DNA of 64,000 nt from Pseudooceanicola sp. (GCF_029213205.1 NZ_JARGNH010000007.1:109533-173532); one strand, 5' to 3'; counted from the first letter of the stretch, positions 44,667 through 54,437 are shown. Numbers and translations are program-made. Notes: generated by a model not told the origin, from the sequence alone.

Positions 44667-44845
44667 GAGCTTGTCTCCAATAGCTTGGCCTGAGGGCGGC
44701 CGTCATATCCTTGGGCCGCGCAGTGGGCGCAGCCATTCCGAGCCGGTTATTAGCGGCGGTTTTTCGCAACGTCCAGAGAACAATGGCCCAAGATCCGATG
44801 TGGCGCGGAAGTGTCGCGGCAGGCAACCCGGCAAAAGGCTTGAAA

Positions 44846-44857
44846 TTTGGCGCCAAA
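44846..44857. promoter_or_regulatory. TTTGGCGCCAAA palindrome upstream of petA
   Basis: A perfect 12-nt palindrome about 180 nt before the petA start, inside the 265-nt gap to the GST gene (44667-44931), where I see no convincing gene. It could be a regulator site for the bc1 operon. The evidence is symmetry and position only. Confidence 0.3.
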
Positions 44858-44931
44858 GCGCCATCAGAATCGGCAGTCATCGCGCCGCTGCCGCCGCCCG
44901 TCGGGGCGGCCACAGCGGCGGATAAACCGGC

Positions 44932-45534
44932 TCAGCCCGGGATCGTGGCCTGCATGGCCGGACGCTCCACAAACGTCGCATACCAATCATCCAGCGCGCC
45001 ATTGCCGTCACGCCAGCCACGATCAGGGTGGCGGAAATCAAGATAGCCCAGCGCACAGGCGATCCCGACCTGCCCCATGTCCAGCGGCCCGGCCAGATGG
45101 CTCATCCAGCGGTCATTGACCACTTTCACCGCCCGCTCGACCTTGCTCCACTGCGCCTCGATCCAGCCGTCAAAGACCATTTCAGGCGGCCGCACCCGAT
45201 GTTCATAGATCATCGACACCGCGCTATCGAGGATCCCGTCGGCGGTGGCTTCCAGGGTCAGCACCTCCCAGAGGCGCGCCTCGGGATACAGCCCGGCACC
45301 GGATTTTGCGTCGAGGTAGCGGGTGATCACCCGGCTGTCATAGAGCGTCGGCCCGTCGTCGCGGATCAGCGACGGCAGCTTGGCCAGCGGATTCGCCGCG
45401 ATCAGGTCCGGATCGGAATTGGTCGGGGTGGTCGAGACAAAGATCTCTTCGATCTGATCGGTGAGACCGGATTCGAGGATCTGAACCCTGACCTTGCGGA
45501 CAAAGGGCGAAGCGGGAGAGGACATCAATTTCAT
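44932..45534 (-). CDS. glutathione S-transferase family protein
   Basis: Cytosolic GST of 200 aa. The thioredoxin-like N-terminal domain has SSPASPFVRKVRVQILE with the likely active Ser and LPSLIRDDGPTLYDSRVITR carrying the glutathione-binding loop. The C-terminal helical domain includes MGQVGIACALGYLDFRHPD. Substrate unknown. Downstream is the petABC operon in the same direction, but the 265-nt gap argues for separate transcription. Confidence 0.88.
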   Translation of the reverse strand: MKLMSSPASPFVRKVRVQILESGLTDQIEEIFVSTTPTNSDPDLIAANPLAKLPSLIRDDGPTLYDSRVITRYLDAKSGAGLYPEARLWEVLTLEATADGILDSAVSMIYEHRVRPPEMVFDGWIEAQWSKVERAVKVVNDRWMSHLAGPLDMGQVGIACALGYLDFRHPDRGWRDGNGALDDWYATFVERPAMQATIPG

Positions 45535-45628
45535 CGGCGCGTTCCTGTTTCTGGGGATCTGCCGCGACGTTAGGCAGCGCGCCGATGCTTGTAAATCAGC
45601 CGCTCAGGTAATTCAGCCGACTGGGAAA

Positions 45629-46252
45629 TCAGTCATGCTCACGCGGTGGCGGATCGCGCATCAGCGCCGCCAGCCCCGGATCCCCGGCCGCCGCGACCCC
45701 ATCCGCCGCCGCCAGCCGCACTGCGTCGGGTTTGTTCTGCGCCAGTTTCCAGGTGCCATCGACAGCGCTGATCACCAGCCGCACCGGAACAATCCCGCGC
45801 ATCATCCGATCCATCAGCCCGGGGGTCATCTTGCTGCTCAGCCAGGGCGCTTTCGGCAACAGCCGGTTTTCGAACGTCGCCGATTGCCGGTCCAGCAGAT
45901 CGCCCAGCCCGTCAGGATCGCGCAGCTCTATTTGCCCGGTCAGATGCACCGCGACATAGTTCCAGGTCGGCACCTGATCTTCGGCCTGATACCAATCCGG
46001 CGAGATATAGCCATGCGGCCCGGCCACCACGATCCGCGCCGCGCGCGGCTGCGCCAGGGCGGCAACGATCGGATTGGGGCGGGCCAGGTGCAATTCGGCC
46101 TCGCGGCCATCGGCTGACAGGATAAACGGCAGATGGCTGACCAGCGGCACCGCATCGCCATTGGCGACAGTCAGAATGCCAAAGCCCTGTTGCCGGGCAA
46201 AATCCAGATTGCGGGCGGCAGAGATATCACGATAGGCGCGGTTCGGATGCAT
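45629..46252 (-). CDS. PaiB-like FMN-binding protein (negative transcriptional regulator family)
   Basis: 207-aa split-barrel flavin-binding protein. Family segments: MHPNRAYRD at the start, FGILTVANGDAVPLVSHLPF, AGPHGYISPDWYQ, QVPTWNYVAVHLTG and a C-terminal KLAQNKPDAVR. The founding member PaiB was described as a repressor of protease and sporulation genes in Bacillus, but most proteobacterial homologues have no known target and may be flavoenzymes. Located just after the mtaB gene. Confidence 0.88.
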   Translation of the reverse strand: MHPNRAYRDISAARNLDFARQQGFGILTVANGDAVPLVSHLPFILSADGREAELHLARPNPIVAALAQPRAARIVVAGPHGYISPDWYQAEDQVPTWNYVAVHLTGQIELRDPDGLGDLLDRQSATFENRLLPKAPWLSSKMTPGLMDRMMRGIVPVRLVISAVDGTWKLAQNKPDAVRLAAADGVAAAGDPGLAALMRDPPPREHD

Positions 46253-46285
46253 GGCAGACCTTTGATGCTGTAAACGCCGGTGCCA

Positions 46286-47548
46286 TCAGGCCAGCAGCCC
46301 GCGCTGGTCGGCGCCGGTGATCCGGGCGGTGACAATCGCACCCTCGGGCTGATCCTTGTCAAAATGCACCTCGGCGAATTGCGCGGTCCGCCCCATTCGC
46401 GAACTTTCCATCAGCACCGCATGATCGCGCCCGACCTGCGCCGCCAGATGCGCCGCAACCTGCGCCGCACCGGCGGCCCGCAACCGTGCCGCCCGCGCCT
46501 TGATCGCGGCGCCCGCCACCGGCGGCATCCGCGCGGCAGGGGTGCCGGGGCGCGGCGAATAGGGGAACACATGCAGCCAGGTCAGATCGCAGTCGCGAAC
46601 CAACGCCAGCGAGTTTTCGAACATCGCCTCGGTCTCGGTCGGAAATCCGGCGATGATATCGGCGCCAAAGGTCATATCCGGGCGCAGGGCCCGGGCCTCC
46701 TGACAAAACCGGATCGCGTCATCGCGCAGATGGCGGCGTTTCATCCGCTTCAGGATCATGTCATCGCCCGCCTGCAAGCTCAGATGCAGATGCGGCATCA
46801 ACCGGGGCTCACTGGCAATCGCCTGCATCAACGCCGGGTCGACCTCGATCGAATCGATCGAGGAGATCCGCAGCCGCGCCAGATCCGGCACCAATTTCAG
46901 GATCCGCAGCACCAGATCGCCCAGCTTTGGCTGCATCGGCAGATCGGCCCCCCAGGAGGTCAGATCAACCCCGGTCAGCACCACCTCGTTATAGCCACGA
47001 TCCACCAGCCGCCTGATCTGATCGACCACGACTCCGGCGGGCACCGAGCGGGAATTGCCCCGGCCAAAGGGAATGATGCAAAAGGTGCAGCGATGGTCAC
47101 AGCCATTCTGGACCTGCACATAGGCACGGCTGCGGCTGCCAAATCCGTCGATCAGATGCCCGGCGGTTTCGGTGACCGACATGATGTCATCGACCCGCAC
47201 CCGTTCGGTCGCGCCGATCAGGTCGGGGACCATGCCCTGCCAGCTTTCGGGCTGCATCTTTTCGGTATTGCCCAACACCAGATCGACCTCGGCCATCGCG
47301 GCAAAGGTTTCCGGCTCGGTCTGCGCGGCGCAGCCGGTGACGATCAGCGTGGCATTCGGGTTTTCGCGGCGCAGCCGCCGGATCTCCTGACGGGCCTTGC
47401 GCACCGCCTCGGCAGTGACCGCGCAGGTGTTGACCACCACCGCATCCTCGACCCCGGCGCTGGCCGCCAGATCCTTCATCGCCTCGGTCTCATAGGCGTT
47501 CAACCGACAGCCGAGGGTGGCGAAAATGGGGGCGCGGCGGTCCATCAC
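46286..47548 (-). CDS. mtaB: tRNA (N6-L-threonylcarbamoyladenosine(37)-C2)-methylthiotransferase
   Basis: Radical-SAM methylthiotransferase of 420 aa. The N-terminal MTTase domain has [30 protein letters not shown] and [11 protein letters not shown], whose Cys bind the auxiliary cluster. The radical-SAM motif is [19 protein letters not shown]. MtaB-type assignment (ms2t6A37) rather than MiaB or RimO is based on the short TRAM region and KARQEIRR pattern, so moderately sure. Its ATG overlaps the dapF stop (ATGA). Confidence 0.9.
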   Translation of the reverse strand: MMDRRAPIFATLGCRLNAYETEAMKDLAASAGVEDAVVVNTCAVTAEAVRKARQEIRRLRRENPNATLIVTGCAAQTEPETFAAMAEVDLVLGNTEKMQPESWQGMVPDLIGATERVRVDDIMSVTETAGHLIDGFGSRSRAYVQVQNGCDHRCTFCIIPFGRGNSRSVPAGVVVDQIRRLVDRGYNEVVLTGVDLTSWGADLPMQPKLGDLVLRILKLVPDLARLRISSIDSIEVDPALMQAIASEPRLMPHLHLSLQAGDDMILKRMKRRHLRDDAIRFCQEARALRPDMTFGADIIAGFPTETEAMFENSLALVRDCDLTWLHVFPYSPRPGTPAARMPPVAGAAIKARAARLRAAGAAQVAAHLAAQVGRDHAVLMESSRMGRTAQFAEVHFDKDQPEGAIVTARITGADQRGLLA

Positions 47549-48378
47549 AGCGCCGCCAGGAAGTCTGGCGAAAGCTCGGCCGCGAACACCAGCGCCGTCG
47601 GTCCGGTCATCCAGACGCCATCTGCGCGCCAGTCCAGCACCAGCCAGCCGCCATCCAGCTCCATCCGCACCCGGCGCTCGGTCAGCCCGCGCCGCGCCGC
47701 TGCAACAGCGGTTGCACAGGCGCCCGAGCCACAGGCCAGGGTGATCCCGGTGCCCCGCTCCCAGACTCGCATGCGGATTTCATCGCGCGCGCGCACTTCA
47801 GCGAATTCGACATTGGTGCGTTCGGGGAACAACGGATCATGTTCAACGGACGGTCCGCGCACGGCAGGATCGACAGCCCCCGCATCGGCGACAAAGAACA
47901 CGCAATGTGGATTGCCCATGCCGACGCCGACCGGATCACCCTCCAGCGGCAGGTGCAGCGTGTCCATCTCGTGGGCCAACGGGATTTCGTCCCAGGCCAG
48001 CTCCGGCGGGCCCATGTTCACCGAGACCGCGCCCGCCTCCAGCCGCGCCGACAGCAGGCCGCGCACAGTGCGGATGCTGATCGCCTCGGCCCCGGTCTCC
48101 TGCATCACCAGCCCGGCAACACAGCGGGTGGCATTGCCACAGGCTTCGGCCCGGCTGCCATCGGAGTTCCAGAAGTCGAGCGCAATGTCCGAATCCGTGC
48201 CATCGCGAATCTCGGCCAGCTGATCGAATCCGACACCGCGATGCCGATCGCCCAGCGCCCGCGCCAGCGCCGCGTTGGTCACAGCAGCACGCCCTCGTGA
48301 ATCGATGATCACGAAGTCATTGCCAAGCCCATGCATCTTGAGAAAGCTCAGCGGTTTATGAATCGCCCGGTCGCGCAT
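47545..48378 (-). CDS. dapF: diaminopimelate epimerase
   Basis: Interconverts LL- and meso-diaminopimelate for lysine and peptidoglycan. 277 aa. The two catalytic Cys are Cys80 in [10 protein letters not shown] and Cys216 in [23 protein letters not shown] opens the fold. Translation is coupled to mtaB through a 4-nt overlap. The tRNA-Lys gene lies 129 nt upstream in the opposite orientation. Confidence 0.95.
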   Translation of the reverse strand: MRDRAIHKPLSFLKMHGLGNDFVIIDSRGRAAVTNAALARALGDRHRGVGFDQLAEIRDGTDSDIALDFWNSDGSRAEACGNATRCVAGLVMQETGAEAISIRTVRGLLSARLEAGAVSVNMGPPELAWDEIPLAHEMDTLHLPLEGDPVGVGMGNPHCVFFVADAGAVDPAVRGPSVEHDPLFPERTNVEFAEVRARDEIRMRVWERGTGITLACGSGACATAVAAARRGLTERRVRMELDGGWLVLDWRADGVWMTGPTALVFAAELSPDFLAAL

Positions 48379-48507
48379 GGCCGGGCATATAGCCCCTTCG
48401 CCGCCACAAGAGAAGCGGCCAGCGCAGGCTGCGATGGCAAACCATGGATTTCTCCGCCATTTCCGCTTGACCTCCCAAATCCCTCGCCTTAGACGAGCGG
48501 CCTATGT

Positions 48508-48583
48508 GGGCCGTTAGCTCAGTTGGTAGAGCAACTGACTTTTAATCAGTAGGTCGATGGTTCGAACCCATCACGGCTCACCA
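48508..48583 (+). tRNA. tRNA-Lys (anticodon UUU)
   Basis: 76-nt cloverleaf. Acceptor GGGCCGT pairs with ACGGCTC; D arm GCTCAGTTGGTAGAGC; anticodon stem ACTGA/TCAGT with loop CTTTTAA and anticodon TTT; T loop GGTTCGAACCC. The CCA end is encoded. A decayed insertion element lies directly downstream. Confidence 0.97.
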
Positions 48584-48655
48584 CTATAATCAAAGACTTA
48601 CAGGATTTTGATCCGCTCTTACCCTTCACCGGGTAAGCGCTAGGTAAGCTTGTGA

Positions 48656-49743
48656 TTACAGATTCATTTTGATTTCGCCCAAAGGTTGCGTCAGCGTCGG
48701 TGCGATAGGGAGACGATTATGGACCATATTTATGGACCATATTCGGCTCGGCACGTTGCCAGAGTCGAAAAAGTCGCGCGATTTTGTTGGTTTGACTGAT
48801 TCTGTTTGATTGATTCTGGTGTGTCGGTTGACGTGATCGCAGAGGCAGCGGCGAAAGCCTCGGAGAGGGACCTTTCCAATGCGAGCAAGGGCCCGCGCTT
48901 TCAGTTCGTAGCAGCGCTTCTCGTGCGGCTGCCGTTTTTGGCCGCGCGCCGGGGCTTTGTTGCCGATCGCGCTGTGTGGCCGTTCCTCATTGTAGTATCT
49001 GCGCCAAGTCTCCAACTCTTCGGTCGCATCTGCAAGCGTCAGGAACCAGTGGGCGTTCAGACATTCAGCCCTGAACCTGCCATTGAAGACCTCGATGAAG
49101 GCGTTGTCCGTCGGCTTGCCTGGCCGTGAGAAGTCGAGCGTGACGCCGCGCTGACAGGCCCAGAGGTCCATGTCCCGGGAGATGAACTCGCTGCCCTGAT
49201 CGACCCGGATCGTCTTGGGGTAGCCCGAACTTCGACATACCTGGTCCAGCGTGGCGACCACGTCTTCACCTCGATAGCTGACCCGTGCGTCGAGCACCGG
49301 AACGTAGCGCGAGAACGTGTCCACGACCGTCAGAATCCGAAGTCTCTTGCCCGTTGCCAACTGGTCATGGACAAAATCCATTGCCCAGACATCGTTCGGC
49401 CCAACGGCTTCGGCGCGGTCGTTGCGCAGCTTCGCCTTTACCCGCCGCTTCGGCGTCTTGTTCCTGAGTTACAGACCCAACTCTCTGTAAATACGATAGA
49501 CTTTCTTGATGTTGATCCCCCGGCCCTCGCGGTCCAGAAGCACGTGAACCCGGCGATAGCCGTAACGAACCCGTGCTTCTCAAATCTCCCTGATCCGCTT
49601 CTCCACGGCAGCCTGGTCGGCGCGGCAGGATTTGTAGTGAAACGTTGAGCAGTCAAATCCGATGGCGCCACACGCCGTCCAGATCGAGACCGCCCAATCG
49701 CTGCACATCCCGCGCACCAGCTCGCGCAGCCGACCAGACTTCA
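48656..49743 (-). pseudogene. IS3-family transposase OrfB, decayed
   Basis: Reading leftwards from about 49743, one frame encodes an IS3-type OrfB (ARVRYGYRRVHVLLDREGRG; MDFVHDQLATG; RVDQGSEFISRDMD; NAFIEVFNGRFRAECLN). The D-D-E residues are present. It is broken by an in-frame TGA at 49580-49582 and a TAA at 49469-49471; a 241-codon piece downstream (49381-48656) stays open. After HSAIGNKAP (about 48956) the family pattern ends and the frame runs into unrelated flanking DNA, so the 3' end of the element is missing. Confidence 0.85.
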
Positions 49744-50061
49744 GATCTTTCGCCGGATGACATCCTGCAACATCTCGCGGTCCAGCGTCAGGTCTGCCAC
49801 GATCTTCTTCAACCGGCTGTTTTCATCCTCAGGCTGCTTCAGCCGCTTCATTTCGGCCGGCAGCAAGCCCGCTACTTCTTCTTCCAGTTGAAGTAGGCCT
49901 CCTGGCTGATGCCTGCCTTGCGGCAGATCTCAGCTACCGGCGTGCCTTCCTCGCCCTGTTTGATGATGAACGCCTTCATGTGAAATCCGCTCCTCTCACA
50001 GCCGGGAAATCATTGCGGAAAACTCCAGATTCAAGCGGACCAGCTTGCGGGGATCAGATCA
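48956..50061 (-). mobile_element. IS3-family insertion sequence remnant (truncated)
   Basis: Contains decayed orfA and orfB in the usual overlapping -1 arrangement. A likely left terminal repeat TGATCTGATCCCC is at 50061-50049. No matching right repeat is found between 48600 and 48950, consistent with loss of that end. At least three lesions (one deletion, two nonsense) make it immobile. It sits between tRNA-Lys and the sulP gene. Confidence 0.8.
49741..49979 (-). pseudogene. IS3-family transposase OrfA, one-base deletion
   Basis: Starts ATG and encodes KAFIIKQGEEGTPVAEICRK and AGISQEAYFNWKKK, the IS3 OrfA helix-turn-helix, then stops at TAG (49872-49874). Adding one base (TA-GCG to TAC GCG) restores AGLLPAEMKRLKQPEDENSR and VADLTLDREMLQDVIRRKI up to a TGA at 49741. 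The length of 239 nt is one short of 80 codons, which fits a single deletion. Confidence 0.85.
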
Positions 50062-50162
50062 CCATCTATCGACTTGTCCTACATGGGTGCAGGATAGATA
50101 AAACCGGCGGTCAGGGATTCCGGTTTCTTGGTACGTTTGATACATAAGGCCGGATATATGAC

Positions 50163-50270
50163 ACCAGAGGAAGCAGAGGGACGCCCATGGCTTCCTCTGG
50201 TCGAAAATATCCTCGGGGGTGAGCGGCCGAAACGGCCGCGAGGGGGCAGACGGCCCCCTTTTGCTGCCGG
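50163..50270. repeat. composite intergenic inverted-repeat element (copy C)
   Basis: ACCAGAGGAAGC (50163-50174) pairs with GCTTCCTCTGGT (50190-50201), followed by AAAATATCC, then GCGGCCG/CGGCCGC (50223-50239) and AGGGGGC/GCCCCCT (50241-50259). Same modules as copy B but in the opposite order, so the element is inverted. It abuts the end of the sulP gene. The stretch 50062-50162 before it holds no recognisable gene. Confidence 0.65.
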
Positions 50271-50271
50271 T

Positions 50272-51900
50272 TCAGTGTCCGCCCAGAATGCCGGTGCGCA
50301 CCCCGTAATCGACCGCCACCGCGTAATCGGGATCGTCATCGCTGTCGATCATCAGATGCCCGGCCCGTTGCAGCAGCCGGTGGCAATCCCGCGACAGGTG
50401 GCGCAGTTGCAGCCGCTTGCCGGCGCTTTCATATTTCGCCGCCACCGCTTCGATCGCCTGCAGGGCGGATTGATCGACCACCCGGCTGTCCTCGAAATCG
50501 ACGATCACCGCGCCGGGATCGTTCTTGACGTCGAACAATTCGATGAAGCCATCGGCGGAGCCAAAGAACAGCGGTCCGCGGATCTGATAGACCTTGGCGC
50601 CTTCCGGTGTGCGGTAGCTGCGCGCGCCGATCCGCTTGGCGGCGTTCCAGGCATAGGCCAGCGCCGAGACGATGACCCCGACGACAACCGCCATGGCAAG
50701 GTCGGAGATCACCGTCACCACCGTCACCAGCACGATGACAAAGGCGTCGGTCAGCGGCACCCGGGCCAGGATCTTCAGCGAGTTCCAGGCGAAGGTGCCG
50801 ATCACCACCATGAACATCACCCCGACCAGAGAGGCCAGCGGGATCCGTTCGATCAGCGGCGCGCCGAACAGGATGAAGATCAGCAGGAACAGCGCCGCCG
50901 TCAGCCCGGAAATCCGGGTGCGGCCGCCGGAATTCACATTGATCATCGATTGCCCGATCATCGCGCAGCCCCCCATGCCGCCGAAAAAACCGGTGACGGT
51001 ATTGGCGACACCCTGGGCGATGCATTCCTGGCTGGCGCCGCCACGCTGGCCGGTCATCTCGCCAACCAGGTTCAGGGTCAGCAGGCTTTCGATCAGGCCA
51101 ATTGCGGCCAAGATCACCGCATAAGGCAGGATGATTTCCAGCGTTTCCAGGTTCAGCGGCACCATCGGCACATGCAGCGTGGGCAGCCCGCCCTTGATCG
51201 AGGCGAGGTCGCCGACCACCGGCACGTCGAGGCCGAGCCCGATCACCAGCGCCGCGGTGATGCCGATGCCCAAAAGCGGTGCCGGGATCACCCGCGTGAT
51301 CCGCGGCGTCACCCAGATGATCACCATGGTCAACGCGGTCAGCCCGAGCATCATCGCCAGCGGCAGGCCGGTCAGCCATTCGCCACCACCGGCGCCATGG
51401 CCGCTGATCTCGACGCTGCCGGGCCGTTTGAACTGGGCCAGCTGCGCCATGAAGATCACGATCGCCAGCCCGTTGACAAAGCCGAGCATCACCGGATGCG
51501 GCACCAGGCGGATGAACTTGCCCCAGCGCAGCACCCCGGCGCTGATCTGGATCAGCCCCATCAGCACCACGGTGGCGAACAGGTATTCGATGCCGTGATC
51601 GGCCACCAAGGCCACCATCACCACCGCCAGCGCCCCGGTTGCACCGGAAATCATCCCGGGACGCCCGCCGATCAGCGCGGTGATCAGCCCAACGATGAAC
51701 GCGGCATAGAGCCCGACCAGCGGGCCAACCCCGGCGACAAAGGCAAAGGCCACCGCCTCGGGCACCAGGGCCAGGGCGACGGTGAGGCCGGAGAGCAGCT
51801 CGATCCGCACCCGGCCAACGCTCAGTTTTCCGGTCGGCGCGATCCTGAGGTCCGGCAGGTCGATAAGATTGGCAAAGGCGGCAAGGGCGGCGCGTTTCAA
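50272..51900 (-). CDS. SulP family inorganic anion transporter with STAS domain
   Basis: About 542 aa: ten to fourteen membrane segments of the SLC26/SulP fold (SGLTVALALVPEAVAFAFVA, GGRPGMISGATGALAVVMVA, GVANTVTGFFGGMGGCAMIG, QSMINVNSGGRTRISGLTA) followed by a C-terminal STAS domain (about residues 420-520; VDFEDSRVVDQSALQAIEAV). Likely carries sulfate, bicarbonate or a dicarboxylate. A TTG at 51900 (LKRAALAAFANLIDL) is taken as start; an ATG at 52023 adds 41 residues with no transport-like features and would crowd the divergent gene. Confidence 0.88.
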   Translation of the reverse strand: MKRAALAAFANLIDLPDLRIAPTGKLSVGRVRIELLSGLTVALALVPEAVAFAFVAGVGPLVGLYAAFIVGLITALIGGRPGMISGATGALAVVMVALVADHGIEYLFATVVLMGLIQISAGVLRWGKFIRLVPHPVMLGFVNGLAIVIFMAQLAQFKRPGSVEISGHGAGGGEWLTGLPLAMMLGLTALTMVIIWVTPRITRVIPAPLLGIGITAALVIGLGLDVPVVGDLASIKGGLPTLHVPMVPLNLETLEIILPYAVILAAIGLIESLLTLNLVGEMTGQRGGASQECIAQGVANTVTGFFGGMGGCAMIGQSMINVNSGGRTRISGLTAALFLLIFILFGAPLIERIPLASLVGVMFMVVIGTFAWNSLKILARVPLTDAFVIVLVTVVTVISDLAMAVVVGVIVSALAYAWNAAKRIGARSYRTPEGAKVYQIRGPLFFGSADGFIELFDVKNDPGAVIVDFEDSRVVDQSALQAIEAVAAKYESAGKRLQLRHLSRDCHRLLQRAGHLMIDSDDDPDYAVAVDYGVRTGILGGH

Positions 51901-52076
51901 TGTCTGTCCGATATTTGGGGGAGTTTCTGGCTGCCTCCCTACAGGCTGACGCGGCAAAAGCCCATGCTGCAGGGCAGAAACCTGCCATGCGCTGGATGCA
52001 ACCCGGCTTGCCACCTCGCGCATTCGTGAAACCGCAACGCCTGCGAACTGCTACGCTGGGTTCAGGAGACATGTCG

Positions 52077-52955
52077 ATGGTCCGTGCCACCCTGATGCCT
52101 GCTGCCCCGATATCTGCGCTGCTGGCGCTGGCCCTGCTGTGCCTGACCGCCTGGCCCGCCGCCGGGCAGGGCCGGGACCGGCGGCTCAGCCATTGCATCG
52201 CGATTGCCGATGCGACGCCGGGGGTGACCTATCTTCACAAGGCGGCATTCAACGATCCGGTGCCTGGGTTTTCGGCCCGTATCAGCTATCTGTCGCATTC
52301 GATGTTTCTGATCCAGACCCCCGGCGGCCTGTCGGCGGTGACCGATTACGACGGTTGGATCGGCACTGCGGATTTCCTGCCCGATGTGGTGACGATGAAC
52401 CACGCCCATTCCAGCCATTGGACCCCAGCGCCGGATCCGGCGATCCCGCATGTGCTGAAAGGCTGGTCTAACAACTATGGCGCGGCTGCGGATCACTACC
52501 TTGATCTCGGTGAGATGCTGATCCGCAATGTCTCGACCGATATCCGTGCGATGGGTGGGCTTGGTGAGGGCGGGGTCGAGGAGAACGGCAATTCGATCTT
52601 TGTCTTTGAGGTCGAAGGGCTGTGCATCGGCCACCTCGGCCATCTGCACCATGAACCGAACGAGGAACAATATGCCGCGCTGGGCCGGGTCGATGTGCTG
52701 ATGGCACCGGTCGATGGCGGCATGACGCTGGATCTGCCCAGCATGATCCGGGTGGTGACGCGGCTGAAAAGTTCGGTGGTGTTGCCGATGCACTGGTTCT
52801 CGGACGCCTCGCTGCACTGGTTCATCGAAGGTGTCTCGGACGCGTTCGAGGTGCGATACCCCGGCGGCAGCGAAATCACCCTGTCGCTGCGCGATCTGCC
52901 GTCCCGGCCCACCCTGATCGTGCTGGACCCGGCGCCCTTGCGTGCGGGGCGCTGA
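52077..52955 (+). CDS. exported metallo-beta-lactamase-fold hydrolase (UlaG-like)
   Basis: 292 aa with a Sec signal peptide (SALLALALLCLTAWPAAGQ). The metal-binding fold shows MNHAHSSHW near residue 110, HLGHLHHEP and a late MHWF with a ligand His; the SHSMFLIQTPGG strand opens the domain. The usual HxHxDH motif is reduced to HAHSSHW, closest to UlaG-type lactonases. Periplasmic, substrate unknown. ATG at 52077 suits GGAG spacing better than 52071. Divergent from sulP. Confidence 0.83.
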   Translation: MVRATLMPAAPISALLALALLCLTAWPAAGQGRDRRLSHCIAIADATPGVTYLHKAAFNDPVPGFSARISYLSHSMFLIQTPGGLSAVTDYDGWIGTADFLPDVVTMNHAHSSHWTPAPDPAIPHVLKGWSNNYGAAADHYLDLGEMLIRNVSTDIRAMGGLGEGGVEENGNSIFVFEVEGLCIGHLGHLHHEPNEEQYAALGRVDVLMAPVDGGMTLDLPSMIRVVTRLKSSVVLPMHWFSDASLHWFIEGVSDAFEVRYPGGSEITLSLRDLPSRPTLIVLDPAPLRAGR

Positions 52956-53021
52956 TTTTCCATCCGTGGCGGTGGGGGATCGGTGCTTTACCGTCGCGGC
53001 GCCGGTGCTAATCTGCGCGCC

Positions 53022-54437
53022 ATGACATATGCACCCGCCGATACCGCCTTTGCCGAACGCCTGTCGGGCCAGATTTCACCCAAGGCCTTCAAGACCCCCG
53101 AACCGCGCTATTTCGAAGAGCCGCGCGGGCGTTGGACCGCGCCGATTGGCCTGGTCCTGGCCCCTGGCGACGTCGAAGAGGTGCGCACCATCCTGATGGC
53201 GGCCAATGACGCGCGGGTGCGGGTGGTGCCCTATGGTGGCGGCACCGGTCTGGTCGGGGCGCAGATTCCCGGCCCTGGCCCGGCTCCGCTGATCCTGTCG
53301 ATGGAACGGATGAATGCAATCCGCGGGGTTTATCCCGAGGAAAACGTGATGATCGTCGAGGCCGGGGTGATCATGCAGGATGCCCATGACGCGGCACGGG
53401 CGGTTGACCGGGTCTATCCGCTGTCACTGGCGGCCAAGGGCACCGCCCGGATCGGTGGCAATCTCGGCACCAATGCCGGTGGCGTCAATGTGCTGCGCTA
53501 TGGCAATGCCCGCGACCTCTGCCTCGGGATCGAGGCGGTGCTGCCCGATGGAAGGGTGCTCAACGGGTTGAGCCGCTTGCGCAAGGACAACACCGGCTAT
53601 GACCTGCGCAACCTGCTGATCGGGTCCGAGGGCACTTTGGCGGTGACCACCGCCGCGACGCTGAAACTGGCGCCGGTCCCGGCGGAAGAGGGCACCGCCT
53701 ATCTGGTGGTCGAGAGCCCGGATGCCGCGGTGAAATTGCTGTCGATGGCCAAGGCGCAGATGGGCGAGGCGGTGTCGGCCTTTGAACTGATCAAGGGCAT
53801 GAGCTTTGATTTCATGCGCGCGGCTTTCCCGGACATCAAGCTGCCGTTCTACCCGGCGCCGCCCTGGATGGTGCTGATCGACATCGGCCTGGCCCGCGGC
53901 AACAGCCCGCAAGCGGCGCTGGAAACCCTGTTCACCGAGGCGGCCGAGGCCGGTCTGGTCAGCGACGGGGTGATCGCCCAGTCCGAGGGTCAGCGCGCCG
54001 CCTTTTGGGACATTCGCGAATACATGCCGCTGGCCAGCCGTGAGGTTGGTGGCATCTGTTCACATGACGTGTCGTTGCCGCTGTCGCTGGTGCCGGAATT
54101 CCTGCGTCGCGCCGATCAACTGGTCGCCGGGCTGGGGCCATTCCGGGTCAATTGCTTTGGCCATATGGGCGACGGAAATCTGCACTACAACCTGTTCCCG
54201 CCTGAGGGTGAGACCCGTGACAAATACATGCCGCGCAGCAAGGAAATCTATGCCGAGGTGCATGCGCTGGTGGTCAGCATGGGCGGATCCTTCAGCGCCG
54301 AACACGGGGTCGGGCGGCTGAAAACCGATGAAATGAAGAAATTCACCGATCCGACCCGGCTTGAGCTGATGCGCGGGATCAAGGCGCTGTTCGATCCCAA
54401 CGGCATCATGAACCCCGGCGCGGTGCTGCCGGATTAG
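53022..54437 (+). CDS. FAD-binding oxidoreductase, GlcD/D-2-hydroxyacid dehydrogenase family
   Basis: Flavoprotein of 471 aa oxidising D-2-hydroxy acids. The PCMH-type FAD domain (about 40-220) has VVPYGGGTGLVGAQIPG, SLAAKGTARIGGNLGTNAGG and NLLIGSEGTLAVTT. The C-terminal cap ends with CFGHMGDGNLHYNLF and GGSFSAEHGVGRLKTDEM, carrying the metal/substrate His. Candidates are D-lactate, glycolate or D-2-hydroxyglutarate; no GlcE/GlcF neighbours, so a single-subunit D-lactate or D-2-hydroxyglutarate dehydrogenase is more likely. Confidence 0.9.
   Translation: MTYAPADTAFAERLSGQISPKAFKTPEPRYFEEPRGRWTAPIGLVLAPGDVEEVRTILMAANDARVRVVPYGGGTGLVGAQIPGPGPAPLILSMERMNAIRGVYPEENVMIVEAGVIMQDAHDAARAVDRVYPLSLAAKGTARIGGNLGTNAGGVNVLRYGNARDLCLGIEAVLPDGRVLNGLSRLRKDNTGYDLRNLLIGSEGTLAVTTAATLKLAPVPAEEGTAYLVVESPDAAVKLLSMAKAQMGEAVSAFELIKGMSFDFMRAAFPDIKLPFYPAPPWMVLIDIGLARGNSPQAALETLFTEAAEAGLVSDGVIAQSEGQRAAFWDIREYMPLASREVGGICSHDVSLPLSLVPEFLRRADQLVAGLGPFRVNCFGHMGDGNLHYNLFPPEGETRDKYMPRSKEIYAEVHALVVSMGGSFSAEHGVGRLKTDEMKKFTDPTRLELMRGIKALFDPNGIMNPGAVLPD

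Noticed and set aside
44653..44913. 86-codon frame on the - strand just before petA
   Set aside because: It overlaps the petA start, has no ribosome site or motif, and has shadow-like composition; more likely promoter DNA.
48806..49129. 107-codon + strand frame inside the IS remnant
   Set aside because: Antisense to the transposase remnant for much of its length, with no domain.
50128..52029. Open frame of about 630 codons on the + strand, rich in His/Asp/Gln
   Set aside because: Mirror of the SulP transporter. Hydrophobic codons read backwards give a His/Asp/Gln-rich frame.
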